Origin: Diadema setosum
Taxonomy: Eukaryota > Echinodermata > Echinoidea > Diadematoida > Diadematidae
DNA length: 64,000 nucleotides
Direction of reading: 5' to 3'
Assembly: GCF_964275005.1 (NCBI RefSeq)
Contig: NC_092689.1
Coordinates: forward strand, 8,575,200 to 8,639,199
The notes beneath the pieces were generated by a model. It worked only from the letters and a program-made list of their open reading frames with translations. It was not told the DNA's origin and made no database searches. A program made the position numbers and the translations under genes. Positions 12,106 to 24,420 of the stretch are shown piece after piece (position 1 is the stretch's first letter; each line of letters starts with the position of its first letter).

Positions 12106-15100
12106 GCAAGATCGATCCGATCCCGGCTTCGCAGCTGCGTGGCAGTTGACATGTTAGAACTTTTTTACGTGGGCCGATTTTTAGAAAAAGTAAAAACATA
12201 TTCTATATTCAGCGATACAGTAAATGAATATTTTCATTCGTTCAGAATGGTCTCATAATGAAGATAGGCGCGAAAAGGATCACGAAATCGGCCCTTAAAA
12301 AAATGTATAAAGATAATACAAGGGAGAAAAAAAAAATCATGAAATCATCGCAGTCCCGCTTACATATTTCAGGTAGAAATCGTCCCAAAAAGGATCATGA
12401 ATTCGGCCGCGTCGTACACCTTTCAAAAGCTCATACAAGTACGAAATGCGAAGAGATTATAGAGGAGAAAAAAAAAATAAGGACATATTAATTTGGTGCG
12501 TGCATCATAAAAGATTACAGCCGAATAACAATTCATGAAATCAACGCAAACCCGTTGAAATTTGAGGAAATAAATAGGCGCAAAAAAGATCTTGAATCCA
12601 GTCCTGCATGCCGTGTCGGTTATCAAAAACGCATGCACAAATGCAACGAGATTATCGGGAGAAAAATAAAGGACACATTTTTACCCTTCTGGTGCGTGCA
12701 TTACAAAAGATTACATCCGAAGTAATTCATGAATTCGCCACAATCCCGCTGATATTTGAGGTAGAAATAGACGCAAAAAGGATCTTGAATTCGGCCGTGT
12801 CGTATACCTTTTAACAACGCATGTACTAAATGGTAGGAGATTAGCGGGATAAAAATAATGTACACATTTTCAACCCCTTTTGGCGCTTGCATCATATAGA
12901 TTACAGCCAAAGAGTAATTCATGAAATTATCGCAATCCCGTTGAAATTTGAGTAAACAATAATAGGCGCAAAAGAATCTCGAATTCGGCCCTGCGTGCAG
13001 TGTATAATTTTGAAAACGCATTCACAAATGTGAAGAAGATTATCGGGAGAAAAATAAAGAACTTATTTTCAACCCTTCTGTCGCGTGTATCACAAAAGAT
13101 TACAGCCGAAATAATAAATGAAATATCGCAATCCCGCTGATATTTGATGTAGAAATAGGCGCTAAAAGGACCGTGAATTCGGCCGTGTCGTATAGGCCTA
13201 CCTTTTAAGAACGCATGTATACGATATGTGAAGAGATTATTGGGAGAAAAATACAGGACACATTTTCAACCCGTTTTGGCACGTGCATCATAAAGATTAT
13301 AGCCGAATAATAATTCATAAAATCATCGCAATCCCGTTGAAGTTTGAGGAGACAATAGGCGCAAAAAAGAATTATGATTTTTGGTCGTGGCGTATATCTT
13401 TTAAGAACGCATTTACGAAATGCGAAGAGAAAAAAAAATAAAGGACACATTTTCAACCCATATTGGCGCGTTCATCATAAAAGATTACAGCCGAAGTAAT
13501 TCATGAAATCATCGCAATCCCGCTGATATCTGAGGTAGAAATAGACGCAAAAAGGATCGTGAATTCGGCCGTGTCGTATACCTTTATGTATACGAAACGC
13601 GAAGAGATTATGGGGAGAAAAATAAAGAACGCATTTTCAACCATTCTAGCTGGTGCGTGGATCACAAAAGATTACACCCGAAGTAATTCATGAAATCGTC
13701 ACAATTCCGCTGATATTTGAGGTAGAAATAGGCGCAAAAAGTATCATGAATTCGGCGGTGTGGAACATCTTTTAAGAACGCACTTACGAATTCGAAGAGT
13801 TTATCGGGAAAAAATAAAAGGACACATTTTCAACCCCTTTTGGCGCGTGAATCATAAAAGATTACAGCCGAAGTAATTCATGAAATCGTCACAATCCCGC
13901 TGATATTTGAGGTAAAAATAGGCGCAAAAAGTATCATGAATTCGGCTGTGTGGTACACATACATCTTTTAAGAACGCACTTACGAAATTCGAACAGTTTA
14001 TCGGGAAAAAATAAAGGACACATTTTCAACCCCTATTGGCGCGTTCATCATGAAAGAATACAGCCGAAGTTATTCATGAAATCATCGCAATCCCGCTGAT
14101 ATTTTGAGGTAGAAATAGGCGCAAAAAGGATCGTGAATTCGGCCGTGTCTTATATATTTTTGTACGAATTGCGAAGAGATTGTGGGGAGAAAAATAAAGA
14201 ACGCATTTTCAACCATTTTAGCTGGTGCGTGCATGAGATCACAAACAGTTACACCCGAAGTAATTCATGAATTTGCCACGATTCCGCTGATAATTTGTTT
14301 GAGGTAGAAATAGGCGCAAAAAGTATCATGAATTCGGCGGTGTGGAACATCTTTTAAGAACGCACTTACGAAATTCGAAGAGTTTATCGGGAAAAAATAA
14401 AAGGACACATTTTCAACCCCTTTTGGCGCGTGAATCATAAAAGATTACAGCCGAAGTAATTCATGAAATCGTCACAATCCCGCTGATATTTGAGGTAGAA
14501 ATATAGGCGCAAAAAGTATCATGAATTCGGCGGTGTGGAACATCTTTTAAGAACGCACTTACGAAATTCGAAGAGTTTATCGGGAAAAAATAAAAGGACA
14601 CATTTTCAACCCCTTTTGGCGCGTGAATCATAAAAGATTACAGCCGAAGTAATTCATGAAATCGTCACAATCCCGCTGATATTTGAGGTAGAAATATAGG
14701 CGCAAAAAGTATCATGAATTCGGCGGTGTGGAACATCTTTTAAGAATGCACTTACGAAATTCGAAGAGTTTATCGGGAAAAAATAAAGGACACATTTTCA
14801 ACCCCTTTTGGCGCATGAATCATAAAAGATTACAGCCGAAGTAATTCATGAAATCGTCACAATCCCGCTAATATTTGAGGTAGAAATGGGCGCAAAGAGG
14901 ATTGCGAATTCGGCCCTGCATGTCGTGTACCTTTCAGAACGCATGCACAAATGCGAAGAGGGTGTCGAAAGAAAAATAAAGAACCCCTTGTAGCTCGTGC
15001 ATCAGAAAATATCACAGCTAAGATAATTCATTAAATCACGGTTATGCAGCAAGTTCGTGCGCCGATGTTTAGAAAAAGTCACAAACGCATGATACAATCT

Positions 15101-15418
15101 GATTTTTTTTTCATTATCATTTTACACTGTAATTCACGAACAAACATTCTATTTTTTTTCTCATTTTTTTTTATTTCTTGTGCAATAAATAATTCAAGTT
15201 TAAAAAGACATTAATCAGTAAAATGTACATGGGGGGGGGGTACGTCCATAAAAACAAGAAAATAAGTTTGCAAGTAGTTTAATGGGTTTTTTTTAGGTTG
15301 CCGTTGTTGACCGGTAAGTTTTCTGTTCGGACCGGTAAAAAATGGTAAAATGGGGCATCTACCGGTCCGACAGAGACATGTCGGACCGGCAGAAAAAATG
15401 GGTTAGTGTGCAGCCCTG
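11573..15418. mobile_element. hAT-like non-autonomous element carrying an internal satellite
   Basis: The element starts CAGGGCTGCACACT and ends AGTGTGCAGCCCTG, an inverted repeat, and is flanked by the direct duplication CCTTTGC (11566-11572 and 15419-15425). CAGGG-type termini and a 7-8 bp duplication suggest the hAT superfamily. Both subterminal regions hold several copies of ACCGGTCCGAC in both orientations, plausible transposase-binding sites. There is no transposase frame; the 3.85-kb body is mostly a tandem array (12250-14980). It contains a 34-base poly-T at 12069-12102. Confidence 0.8.
12250..14980. repeat. Satellite array, period about 188-196 bp, about 14 units
   Basis: The anchor motif GAATTCGGC or a variant recurs near 12399, 12594, 12787, 12980, 13174, 13370, 13560, 13748, 13938, 14134, 14330, 14523, 14715 and 14906. 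Each unit also holds GGCGCAAAAAGGATC, AAAATAAAGGACACATTTTC and AAAGATTACAGCCGAAGTAA. The units from about 13730 to 14870 are much more alike than those on the left, so the right part was amplified or homogenised more recently. All lie within the hAT-like element. Confidence 0.95.
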
Positions 15419-15989
15419 CCTTTGCACATTACAAGTGTACAGTTAACTGTAGTCCTTGCACAAGCAATGTTGCATACAAGTAGTACAAATGTACATGCAC
15501 CAGAGGTGAAAGTTAGTGTGGTTGTTTTACACATACACACACACACAGAAGCACTGTCAGGAAGTGTAAGTAATGAATACTAATTGCCCTACTATTCTCA
15601 TTCTAATGTGGGTGCAATCCACCTGTCTCCATGGACTAATTATTTAATCTCCCATCTGCCCGTCGCTAAGCAATAGAATATCTATGGGGGATTAAGGATT
15701 TTTGTTCTTTTTCTGCAAACAATGTGTGATCAGTCTTTTTTCCTCTTCCCTTGCCTGTAAACTGTCTGTCTGCCATGTGTGTCACAAACTTTTCTTCTCT
15801 CTCTGTCTCTCTCTCTCTCTCTCTTTCTCATTAAACCCCATCTTGTCAGACCATGGTCAGACCCACAATAATAGTCTGAACAAAAATAGTCTGTGATACA
15901 GCAAGAGTACAATGTTTTATGAAAGGGAATAAACATATTAGCTTTGGCCAGCTGGCTAAAGATTCGCAAAGTTTAAGATTGCAATGTCT
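15419..15989. other. Non-coding stretch with a CT-rich run
   Basis: Holds a CA run at about 15533-15545 and a TCTC run at about 15797-15828. No gene supported. Confidence 0.4.
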
Positions 15990-16405
15990 TCGTGATCTTT
16001 TGTTGTCTGTTCACACTGGCAGCCAAACTTCTTGATCTTTGAGTCGAGAAGTTTAAGATGTCGCTAGTGCGTGTGCGCAAGAAAGAAGAAGAGTACGCTG
16101 TCTGACAACTGGTGATTGTGATGTAGCAATAAACTCCTATTCATCACAATGACCATGCGCTACAGAGGTACAGCTCACAAAAAGGTGGTGGACTGGTCGT
16201 GATAAACTTTGTAAGGTTTCAGTTTCTATCGTTCACATCAGTAAAAGATCAAGAAGTTTGGCTTGGGTGGGGGAAATATACCCCTTGTTTGAGCGGGAAG
16301 TTTCACAAGAAGTTTTGCGGGAAGTTTGCCATCACACTGGAAAAACTTTGAGATCTTTAGGATGGCAATCTAAACTCTACGATCTTTTGCCAGTGTGATC
16401 GTGGC
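15990..16405. mobile_element. Degenerate inverted-repeat element
   Basis: GATCTTTTGTTGTCTGTTCACACTGGC near the left end pairs imperfectly with CTACGATCTTTTGCCAGTGTGATCG at the right end (read on the opposite strand). AAACTTCTTGATCTTT inside the left arm pairs with AAAAGATCAAGAAGTTT at about 16243. It looks like an old MITE with internal rearrangement. Boundaries are approximate. Confidence 0.5.
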
Positions 16406-18235
16406 TACTGACTACCTGTTAAGAAATACCGACATATATTCTCATCCTGCACTGAAACACAGTTTTTAATTTTTTTTTTTTCATTTAAAAGAATAATTAC
16501 ATGTATGTGTCCACTCCCACACACACACATCCATGTGATACATCTGTATAACATGTGTTCGAGAGGTTCTGCATTTCATCATTCATTACCACTGCTATAA
16601 TCATTGAATCCAAAAATCCAAGTATTACTTTTGAAAATTTTGTTCATCAATTTCTGCTTGAATAAATACTTGAAAGTTATTTATTCAACAGTTGTGTGGG
16701 AGACTATTGTATAATAAATATAAAATGTCATCTCCCCCCCGGACTACTGGTGCCAGGATACATCAGCTAATAACATGTACAGCTACAAGGTTCATGAGCA
16801 ATGTGTGCTGAATCTAATCAGTTTCCTCTCACAGTCTGTCTCGAAAAGAAATGATACCATAAATAAATTACTTATAAATAATAATTTGTCATGCTTAAGG
16901 AAGTGAAAATACTAGTTACTTGTATTAAACAACAGACCTTATTAGCTTTTCTGCAACTCCCCCCCCCAAAAAAAAAAAAAAAAAACCCATCAAATTGCAT
17001 CTCCAAAGACAAGCATAAAGACTGCACATACAAACACAAACATTACACCTCTTACCAAACATAATTCTTTCTTATAAATTACCAAGACTATACAGTGGTG
17101 AAGAATTCTTGAACATTGTGTCATTTTCTAACAGGAAAGCAGGGAATGATTTTCCTGGCATCGCATCGCAATTTGGTACGCACTTTTACACTACTGCTAC
17201 ACAAACTATCTTTTGTGTAGCAGTTTTCTTCCATAGAAATATACAGGATACCATGTGAAATATTGTTCATCAGCTGAAATTGCTAATCAAATTTGAGTTG
17301 GAAAATTATTCCCTGGAAAGGCACATGCTATGTCTCTAGATTCTATAATCTAAACAACTTTTGGCAGTGTTACAACCATTTGTACATGCTATCACTTGAA
17401 AAGTCTTGGTATGTACAGCTGTACTTGTCCCCTCTCCTCTGGACCTGTTTTTTAGGTATTTAAATGTACTCATTCCTTTGATTTCTATTTCATCATTGTG
17501 CCATACAAAGTTGTTTGCATCTTTATTGTATACAATGTATGTTGTATTGTGTGTGTTCCAAGTGTGCGTGAGTGTGTGCCTGTCCGTGTACCAACATGTA
17601 GAAGTACAGCTTCATTGCTGATACAGATTCAAGACATGTGCGTTTTTTTAAAATAGGCTTTCAACGAAAGAAAATGTGTCATGATCACGCAGAATTCATA
17701 TTGTATCAAGCCGCAAGAAGTGTAACGTCCAGCCTTACCCTTAACACCAGAAACTTGAAATATCTAACTCATTGAGGACAGGCCGATTTTGCTACAGCAC
17801 ACATTTCCCGTAGACACTAGCCCGAGTATATGTGTACTCGGGACTTGTCCTCAATAGGTTAAAATGGCACTGTAGGGCCTACATACATCTGTAATGTTCA
17901 TTTTGAGGTGGAAAATATCTTTCTAATATCTACATGTAAACACTAGTGTCTTTTTCCCTATATTCGTGTCCAGGGGGAAAAATAAAAATCAGAAATACAT
18001 GTACAAACAACTTTTGTATCACAAAGAATGGTCCATCAAACAGAAATTTTGTCTTCCTTGTTCTCTTCTTACATACCCTCAAAATTATCAATGCTGGGAC
18101 ACAAGCAGGTTGTTAGTACCTTCAAGTTCTTTGTTGATCTTCGTCCATTGCCCAATGGAACAGGGTTTGTTTTGTTTAGAATGTAAGGGAACTTCAAAAT
18201 CTAAATAGTGGGTTCATTTCTGGTTATGTTCAGCA
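16406..18235. other. Non-coding stretch, nothing recognised
   Basis: AT-rich with poly-C/poly-A near 16962-16985 and CA and GT runs. No supported exon. Confidence 0.4.
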
Positions 18236-18437
18236 CATTGTACTTGCCTCCGGCCTGGATGCCACGGAATGTTCCTCCAACTACCATCAGATGTGTCGAG
18301 CCGCCCACCCTCACTGGACGTGACACACCGGTGGTCTGTGGGATAGCCTTCTGCCATGCAAGTCGGACGTCAGTTTTCAGACAGAGCGCGGGAAAAGACC
18401 TAGCAGGTGAATGCCTTCCGAGCAGAGCACGCCACAC

Positions 18438-20008
18438 CCTCCTCAGACTTCTGGCTTCTTCGGGGGTTTTGTCCCCCTCTCAGATTCCTTTTGAAATCCT
18501 CACCTCCTGCGAAGATGCACTAATCTATCCAAAGGTCTGTGCAAGAAACAAAATATTTGAAAAGAAAGTGATCATTAAATGAAAGCCAGAGATTACAAAT
18601 TCAATTTTCATTTACTCTGTATACAGGCAAGAGGGAGACAAATTGTACAGAGGGAGACAAATTGAAAAAAACTCATGCCCTAAAGCAATTACTGTTGGCA
18701 AACTTTTCACAATGTCATGCTGGTAAATACTGCACATCCTGCACTTGGTTGCCATAGAGGTTGTACATAAAACAAATTTTAAACAAAAATTGTCTCCACA
18801 GTGAAGCAGTAGCTAGTGCAGAAGCCACTCCCCCTTGTGTTGTCATACTCTGTGCACTGTGAGTGTATGCACGTGCTTGCTACTAATTTTTTGTTTACAT
18901 TTGATCGGCAGAAGTCTACGAGTGCCCTACAATGTATGCAGGGTCATACGTACCTACCGTAGCCCCTAATCGCAAGCATAGCCCCAGTAAACTGTGGGGA
19001 GCGGAAAGCATGCATCGCGATTGTCAGCCAGGGCAGCCCACGTGGCAAGCATGGTTCGAAGAAAATGCAATCACTCCAGATTAGTTGTACTGCAGCTACG
19101 AAGGATTAAGGTTGGGTGTCCAACATATCGACACCCTAATGTTTTTCTATCAATAGAAACTTAAAATCTCTCACAATTTGCCTGAAATTTTATTCACATG
19201 TTGAGAAAATACCATGGAGCTACCAAGTCTCAAGCATTCTGCATGAGACTCACGCATTTAGGGTCAGTCTCATGATCTAACGCATGGCACTCATTTTTCT
19301 CACGCATCGGGCGAAGTCTGCAACTTGGGCCTATAATAAGGAGCATACTGTAGCTCAAAGGATTAAAGAGTTAATTGCAATTGAAGGTATTATTTTTGTT
19401 GTCTTTCAAAATAAGTAAATAATAGTCACTTTAGTATGCACCAGATCGCACCATTACGAGCTTAAAATTGAAAAAGCTCCCTACTGTGGGAGGGGGGACA
19501 CCCCCCGCCCACACCCTCCTCCCGCTCTGTCGCTTCAATCGCTCCCTCGCTTGCACGAAAACCTCACTCATAAATTTTTTTTTAACTTGTTATCTCTGAA
19601 ATACTCTGAATTCACAAGTGTGCATTAAAAATGTGATTTGCGGTACATGCTCCAAGATAATTGCTCTGAAGTCATGGGTTGTTTGATGCACTCAGTTGTG
19701 CTGTGTTTTGAAACCAACACTCCTACCCTCTATTGACAATAAATGTGAAATGCATGTAGGTTAATGCTTTTCCTATGTGTATTTTTAATCTACAGCATCA
19801 TTGATTTGCTGTTGATCTTGTTTATTATTAGGTTTTTCTGTAATATTTGGACATCTTCACATCCCCAGTGATGAATGCAAAACCACTGCGCGTCGTCTCA
19901 TGCATGAATGTTCGTCCTATAATTACCAGTGTGGTACAGTGTAGGCCTAGTACTATGAACGTTAGAGTAGACCTGGACAGAAAGATCCGTCTGTCCGGAG
20001 GCGTATCC
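18438..20008. other. Non-coding stretch, nothing recognised
   Basis: Includes a short direct duplication of AGAGGGAGACAAATTG at about 18629-18664. No gene supported. Confidence 0.4.
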
Positions 20009-20184
20009 GGGCAATTACCCCCACAGGGCAATTACCCCCCCCGGCTAAATACAGGTTAGTGGTAAGGTTAGACTAAAGATTAGGGTTAGGAGTTTGGGTT
20101 AGGGTTAAGATTAGGTACAGGATTAGGATTAGGATTAAGGCCAGGGGAAGGGTTCGGGGTAATTGCCCAGGGGGTAATTGCCCT
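20009..20184. mobile_element. Short element with GGGCAATTACCC ends and telomere-like core
   Basis: CGGGCAATTACCC occurs twice at the left, and GGGGTAATTGCCC occurs twice at the right, forming inverted ends. The core (about 20051-20135) is a degenerate GGTTAG/GGATTAG run. It looks like a small MITE whose core resembles telomere repeat. Confidence 0.6.
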
Positions 20185-20503
20185 AGACCCGTCCGGAGGA
20201 GTCTTTTATTTTTTTGACGTTATCGCTCTCCTCCGTAGACAGACGGAAGCTGGTACTATACATCGCTGTGTGGAAGCTCTAACCACTGTCTCTATGGAGA
20301 AGGTACCTCACCGTTCTCAATTGCGTCTAATTCACAGTCTTAGATCAGTAAATTTAAACTGTGTATAGCAAAATCAACATTTCAAGAATGCATTGCACTA
20401 ACCAGATTAATGAATAATCCAACATTTTGGTAGAATTTTCATGAAAACAAACGCAACTACCAGCCCGCCGCTGTGGTACGGTCGTAACAGCTCTTCAACA
20501 TAT

Positions 20504-20589
20504 GAATCCGTTAGCCAATCACATGCGAGGTAGATTTCTATGTGTTTTATATTAAAACACGTACCTCGCACGTGATTGGCTACAGATTC
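20504..20589. repeat. Inverted repeat (hairpin)
   Basis: GAATCCGTTAGCCAATCACATGCGAGGTA pairs with TACCTCGCACGTGATTGGCTACAGATTC across a loop of about 28 bases, with four mismatches. It may be a tiny MITE or a structured non-coding segment; no further context supports an RNA gene. Confidence 0.7.
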
Positions 20590-21460
20590 AAAATGGCGAC
20601 TTACTGCTAGCAACCAGCGATGTTGCAATATGGATACAAATTTCTGCGATCTAATCTAGTTACTGTATTTTGATTGCACAATGTGAGAAAGTGACACCAA
20701 ATATTGTCAAATTTGTTTGAGTGTAAGAAAGCTGTATGAAAATGGGTTTATCGTAACGTTTGGTAGACCTGTGCACGACCGCTGGCAAAACAATCCTACA
20801 GGAGCCAGCATTATAGCCTTTGGTCTGTACAGGAGGGGATCAGTGAAGCCAGACGCAGTCTCCACGTAACATATTCCTGACGACCAGATAGGGTTCTACA
20901 GACCAATCTTTCGGTCAAGAGTAGACCCTACCCACTGCTGCTACTGGAGTGGTACAAACGTACTGTCTCTGTAGAAACTACAGAAACTACTGTTTCTGTA
21001 AAATTACGTAGCGTCTATGAAGTCGTAGGGCCTAGCTATGGTCTAACTAAAGTTAATAGAACTGTCTAGTGCTAGTCTATAGCAGCATCCAGTCGCAATG
21101 AATGACAGGCAAGACCGACCGACTGTCACCATTACAACTATTAAATGTTACAAGTTTTACAACGTTCTGTCTGATTACTGTAACTACACTAATGTTAGAG
21201 CTGTCTAACAATGTTAGAGTAAAACCCTGTACCCTCAGTTTTTGGCCAGCCTTCAAAATCCGGACACTTCAAGTTCATGACTTATCATAAGCAAGCAAAT
21301 TCTGGTGTACTGTCACAACACATGCATATCACATTCATTAAATCTATTGCTCTTTAGGATCAACATGCAACAATTACCTTGCCCATTGCCCATGCTACAA
21401 TCAAATCACAACTTTTTCCACTACCCCCTCGGCCCTCGCCAACGGCGCTCTCACAGCAAA
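20590..21460. other. Non-coding stretch, nothing recognised
   Basis: No supported exon or repeat element in this interval. Confidence 0.35.
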
Positions 21461-23294
21461 CTAACTATACACAGCCCAGTCGCTGTACAATTTTGTAAGT
21501 AGTGCGACGGGGCTGTACCAGTGAAGCAACAAACACGAAGAGAGGTCAGCGATCGCCATGCGATCGGATTGAATTTTGATGCTTTAGATCATTTTTTGTA
21601 ACCTCAAACTCATCTCACGAACAAAATAATATGAGACTTCATATCTATGCTATCAATATTGAAATTTACATTTTACAACTAAGTTACTTTACTGAAAATG
21701 ATGATTTAATATGCAGCATTTGCAAACTGTACGTCTGATAATCGGCAGTTCACTCGATCTGTCGACCATGCGTGCTGCTACCATAGAGCGCACGCACGCA
21801 ATAGATTGCTGCACTTCCAGCCACGGACGCCCACGCATAATTTGCTGAGTAGTCAATCGCCATTTTTAAATTCTGCAACGATGAACCCCGATGGTCGGGG
21901 ACTCCTTCGCTGTCCTACTGCGCTAGAAAGTGCTATTTTTCTGTTCAATGGACTTATCGTGAGGGCTCTCTATGGACTTACAAGATGTATGAACCTTCTG
22001 TAATACTAGCCCGACCAGACGCTGTTATTACGCTGTGCGAAAACAGCATCTGACAGGCGAGGCATGCAGCTTCAAAGTGGGGAACCTCAACACAACTACA
22101 AAACTTATGAAAATGTATACTTTTCTTCTAAAAACAGAATACGTTACTCACATTAAATGCATGCTTGTATTACAGAAGCATTGTGATAAGTCTGTGGAAC
22201 AAAAAAATGACAATTTCTGGCGCAATTCTTGACCGTCGGGGTTCATCGTTGCAGAATTCAAAATGGCGCCTTCAGCAAGCGCGGCGTGTGCGTTGAGAAC
22301 GTATTACAGAACCTATATCGTATGGCGTACTGCCCAACGTCGTCTGCTGCGGAGAGATCTTATGCGTGCGTGCGCTGCTTGAGTGTAGCAGCATGGTCGA
22401 CAGCGCGACCTTTTGAAAGGGCATTCACATCACGTGACCTCCCGATATTAAAATTGGCCTGGCATGAAAGATGATGAACTGTTTGGACATGCTGGATATA
22501 ATCATCAATTTCGGTAAGTTTCATAACGTAAATTTGAATACTGATAGCACAGATATAGAGTCTCATTATTGAAGATTGTATTAGATGAGTTTGAGGTGAC
22601 AAAAATGATCTTAAAGGGAAGGTAAACCCAAAGAGCAATGTGGATTGAGTGAAAGCAGCATCATTAGTAGAACACATCAGTGAAAGTTTGAGAAAAATCG
22701 GACAATCGATGCAAAAGTTATGAATTTTTAAAGTTTTGGTGTTGGAACCGCTGGATGAGGAGACTACTAGAGGATATGACGTATGAGTGGACAACAATAC
22801 AAAGAAAATATAAAGGATATTCAACAAAAATTCACTTTTCTAGAATTATGAAAGAGCAGTGGACCAACCGCTTTCAGAAAGCAGGAGGAATAATTGCTAC
22901 CCTTAACATATGTCAATATCAAGTTCATGGAATTTGTAATTTTCATGAAAAATGGATTTTTGTAGTATTTTCTTTATATTTTCTTGATATTGTAGTCCAC
23001 TCATACGTCATAACCTCTAGTAGTCTCCTAATCCAGCGGTTCCAACACCAAAACTTAAAAAATTCATAACTTTTGCATCGATTGTCCGATTTTCTTCAAA
23101 CTTTCACTGATGTGTTCTACTAATGTTGCTGCTTTCACTCAATCCACATTGTTCTTGGGGTTTATCTTCCCTTTAAGTATCAAAATTCAAAGCGATCGGA
23201 ATATGATCGCCGAGCTCTCTTCATGGTTGGTGGTCCCGCCTGTACAGCCCTGTCGCTACGTATCTACGTACAGCGACTGGGCTGTGTATAGTTA
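21461..23294. mobile_element. Large imperfect palindromic element, copy 1, with nested MITE
   Basis: The left end AACTATACACAGCCCAGTCG matches in inverted orientation the right end CGACTGGGCTGTGTATAGTT. Inner arm pairs include CAACGATGAACCCCGA (left) with TCGGGGTTCATCGTTG (right), and the cluster around GTCGACCATGCGTGCTGCTAC with its complement near 22385. The right arm is interrupted by the TTAA MITE at 22611-23176. Much of the right arm recurs at 25381-26222. No transposase frame is visible. Confidence 0.65.
22611..23176. mobile_element. TTAA-ended palindromic MITE, family A, copy 2
   Basis: The element begins TTAAAGGGAAGGTAAACCC and ends GGGTTTATCTTCCCTTTAA (one base off). Inner segments match copy 1, for example TAGTAGAACACATCAGTGAA. 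It sits between GATC and GTATCAAAA. The related unoccupied sequence at 26098 reads GATCGTAAGTATCAAAA, which shows the insertion site and the TTAA duplication directly. Confidence 0.9.
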
Positions 23295-24050
23295 CTGTAA
23301 TACAAACATGCACTTAACTAACTGCGACCAGCCCCAACGTGCAGCGTTGGGGCTGCGCCGTTTTCGCATTCAGATCTTAATGTTGTACAAAATGGGTGCT
23401 GTTCCGGCACTATATTTCCTTAATTTTTCAACAAAAACTACTAGGAATACTTACATGGGTCGATTAAACCTAAATGATTCACATCGGCGACTGTTTGATG
23501 CATTTCATTGCTTATGATGCAGAAAATGTTGTCTTATAAGGCAAATATCTTCAGCTCACCGATGCTCACTAAAACTCACAATCACTTGCACATGCACACA
23601 GCATGCATTCAGCGCAGTGCATTGACAGCTGTATTGCTCGCTACATGATGCATATTCATTTCACCTTATATGCACCGTGCGATGATGCATTTTTCATATC
23701 CTTGAGCATCCGTAACGTTGACGTCATTGTTCACGCATGCGTAGATGCGTACTAATGGATATACACGTTCAAAATAGCAGCAAAGCTCTCCACTAGTGCA
23801 GGCCGCTTACTCCTAAAAAATGTGGAAAATTTTGCAGTTTCCAGATAAATTGGTAAGAAGAACCAAGGCAATGGGGTAATGTATATTTCATTTTCTATTG
23901 TCATTGTGTTTATGATAGAAATTTAGCCATGCTTTATTTGTGAAGTTGCCGTATGTGGCAATAGGGAGTTATTCGTGATTTTTAACTTCAGCTTAACTGC
24001 GGGGTAGCCGCCAGGACCACGCCGCAAGGCGCGGTCTCCGGGGCTAGCAC
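23295..24050. other. Non-coding stretch, nothing recognised
   Basis: No supported gene or repeat structure was recognised. Confidence 0.35.
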
Positions 24051-24420
24051 TTAAAGGCTAGTAACTGATCAGTGGGAATCAGTGGAAATGCTGGGAGATG
24101 ATTGTTCCAATCCTTGTGGCATTCATTCAAGAGTTCATTGTATACAGTGACAGTATCTATTGTTGTGTGAAAATGATTTGCTTCAGAACGGTCTCATATT
24201 CAAGTAATGTGCAGATTAATGCTCCGTCACTGACCAGGGACGCTAACCTGGAAGCATTAAACTGCACATTACTTGAATATGAGACCATTCTGAAGCAAAT
24301 CATTTTCACACAACAATAGATATACAATGAACTCTTGAATGAATCCCATAAGGATTGGAACAATCATCTCCCAGCATTTCCACTGATTCCCACTGATCAG
24401 TTACTAGTCTTCCCCTTTAA
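24051..24420. mobile_element. Near-perfect TTAA palindrome, 370 bp
   Basis: The arms, about 165-170 bases each, pair around a loop near 24225-24245; left CTAGTAACTGATCAGTGGGA and right TCCCACTGATCAGTTACTAG mark the outer part. Both termini are TTAA (24051-24054 and 24417-24420). There is no coding capacity. The low divergence of the arms suggests a young or gene-converted MITE. Confidence 0.85.

Noticed and set aside
12060..12110. Poly-T as a retroposed poly-A tail
   Set aside because: It lies inside the hAT-like element with no gene-derived sequence beside it.
20051..20135. True telomere or chromosome end
   Set aside because: The GGTTAG run is short, degenerate and enclosed by the inverted ends of a small element, with unique sequence on both sides.
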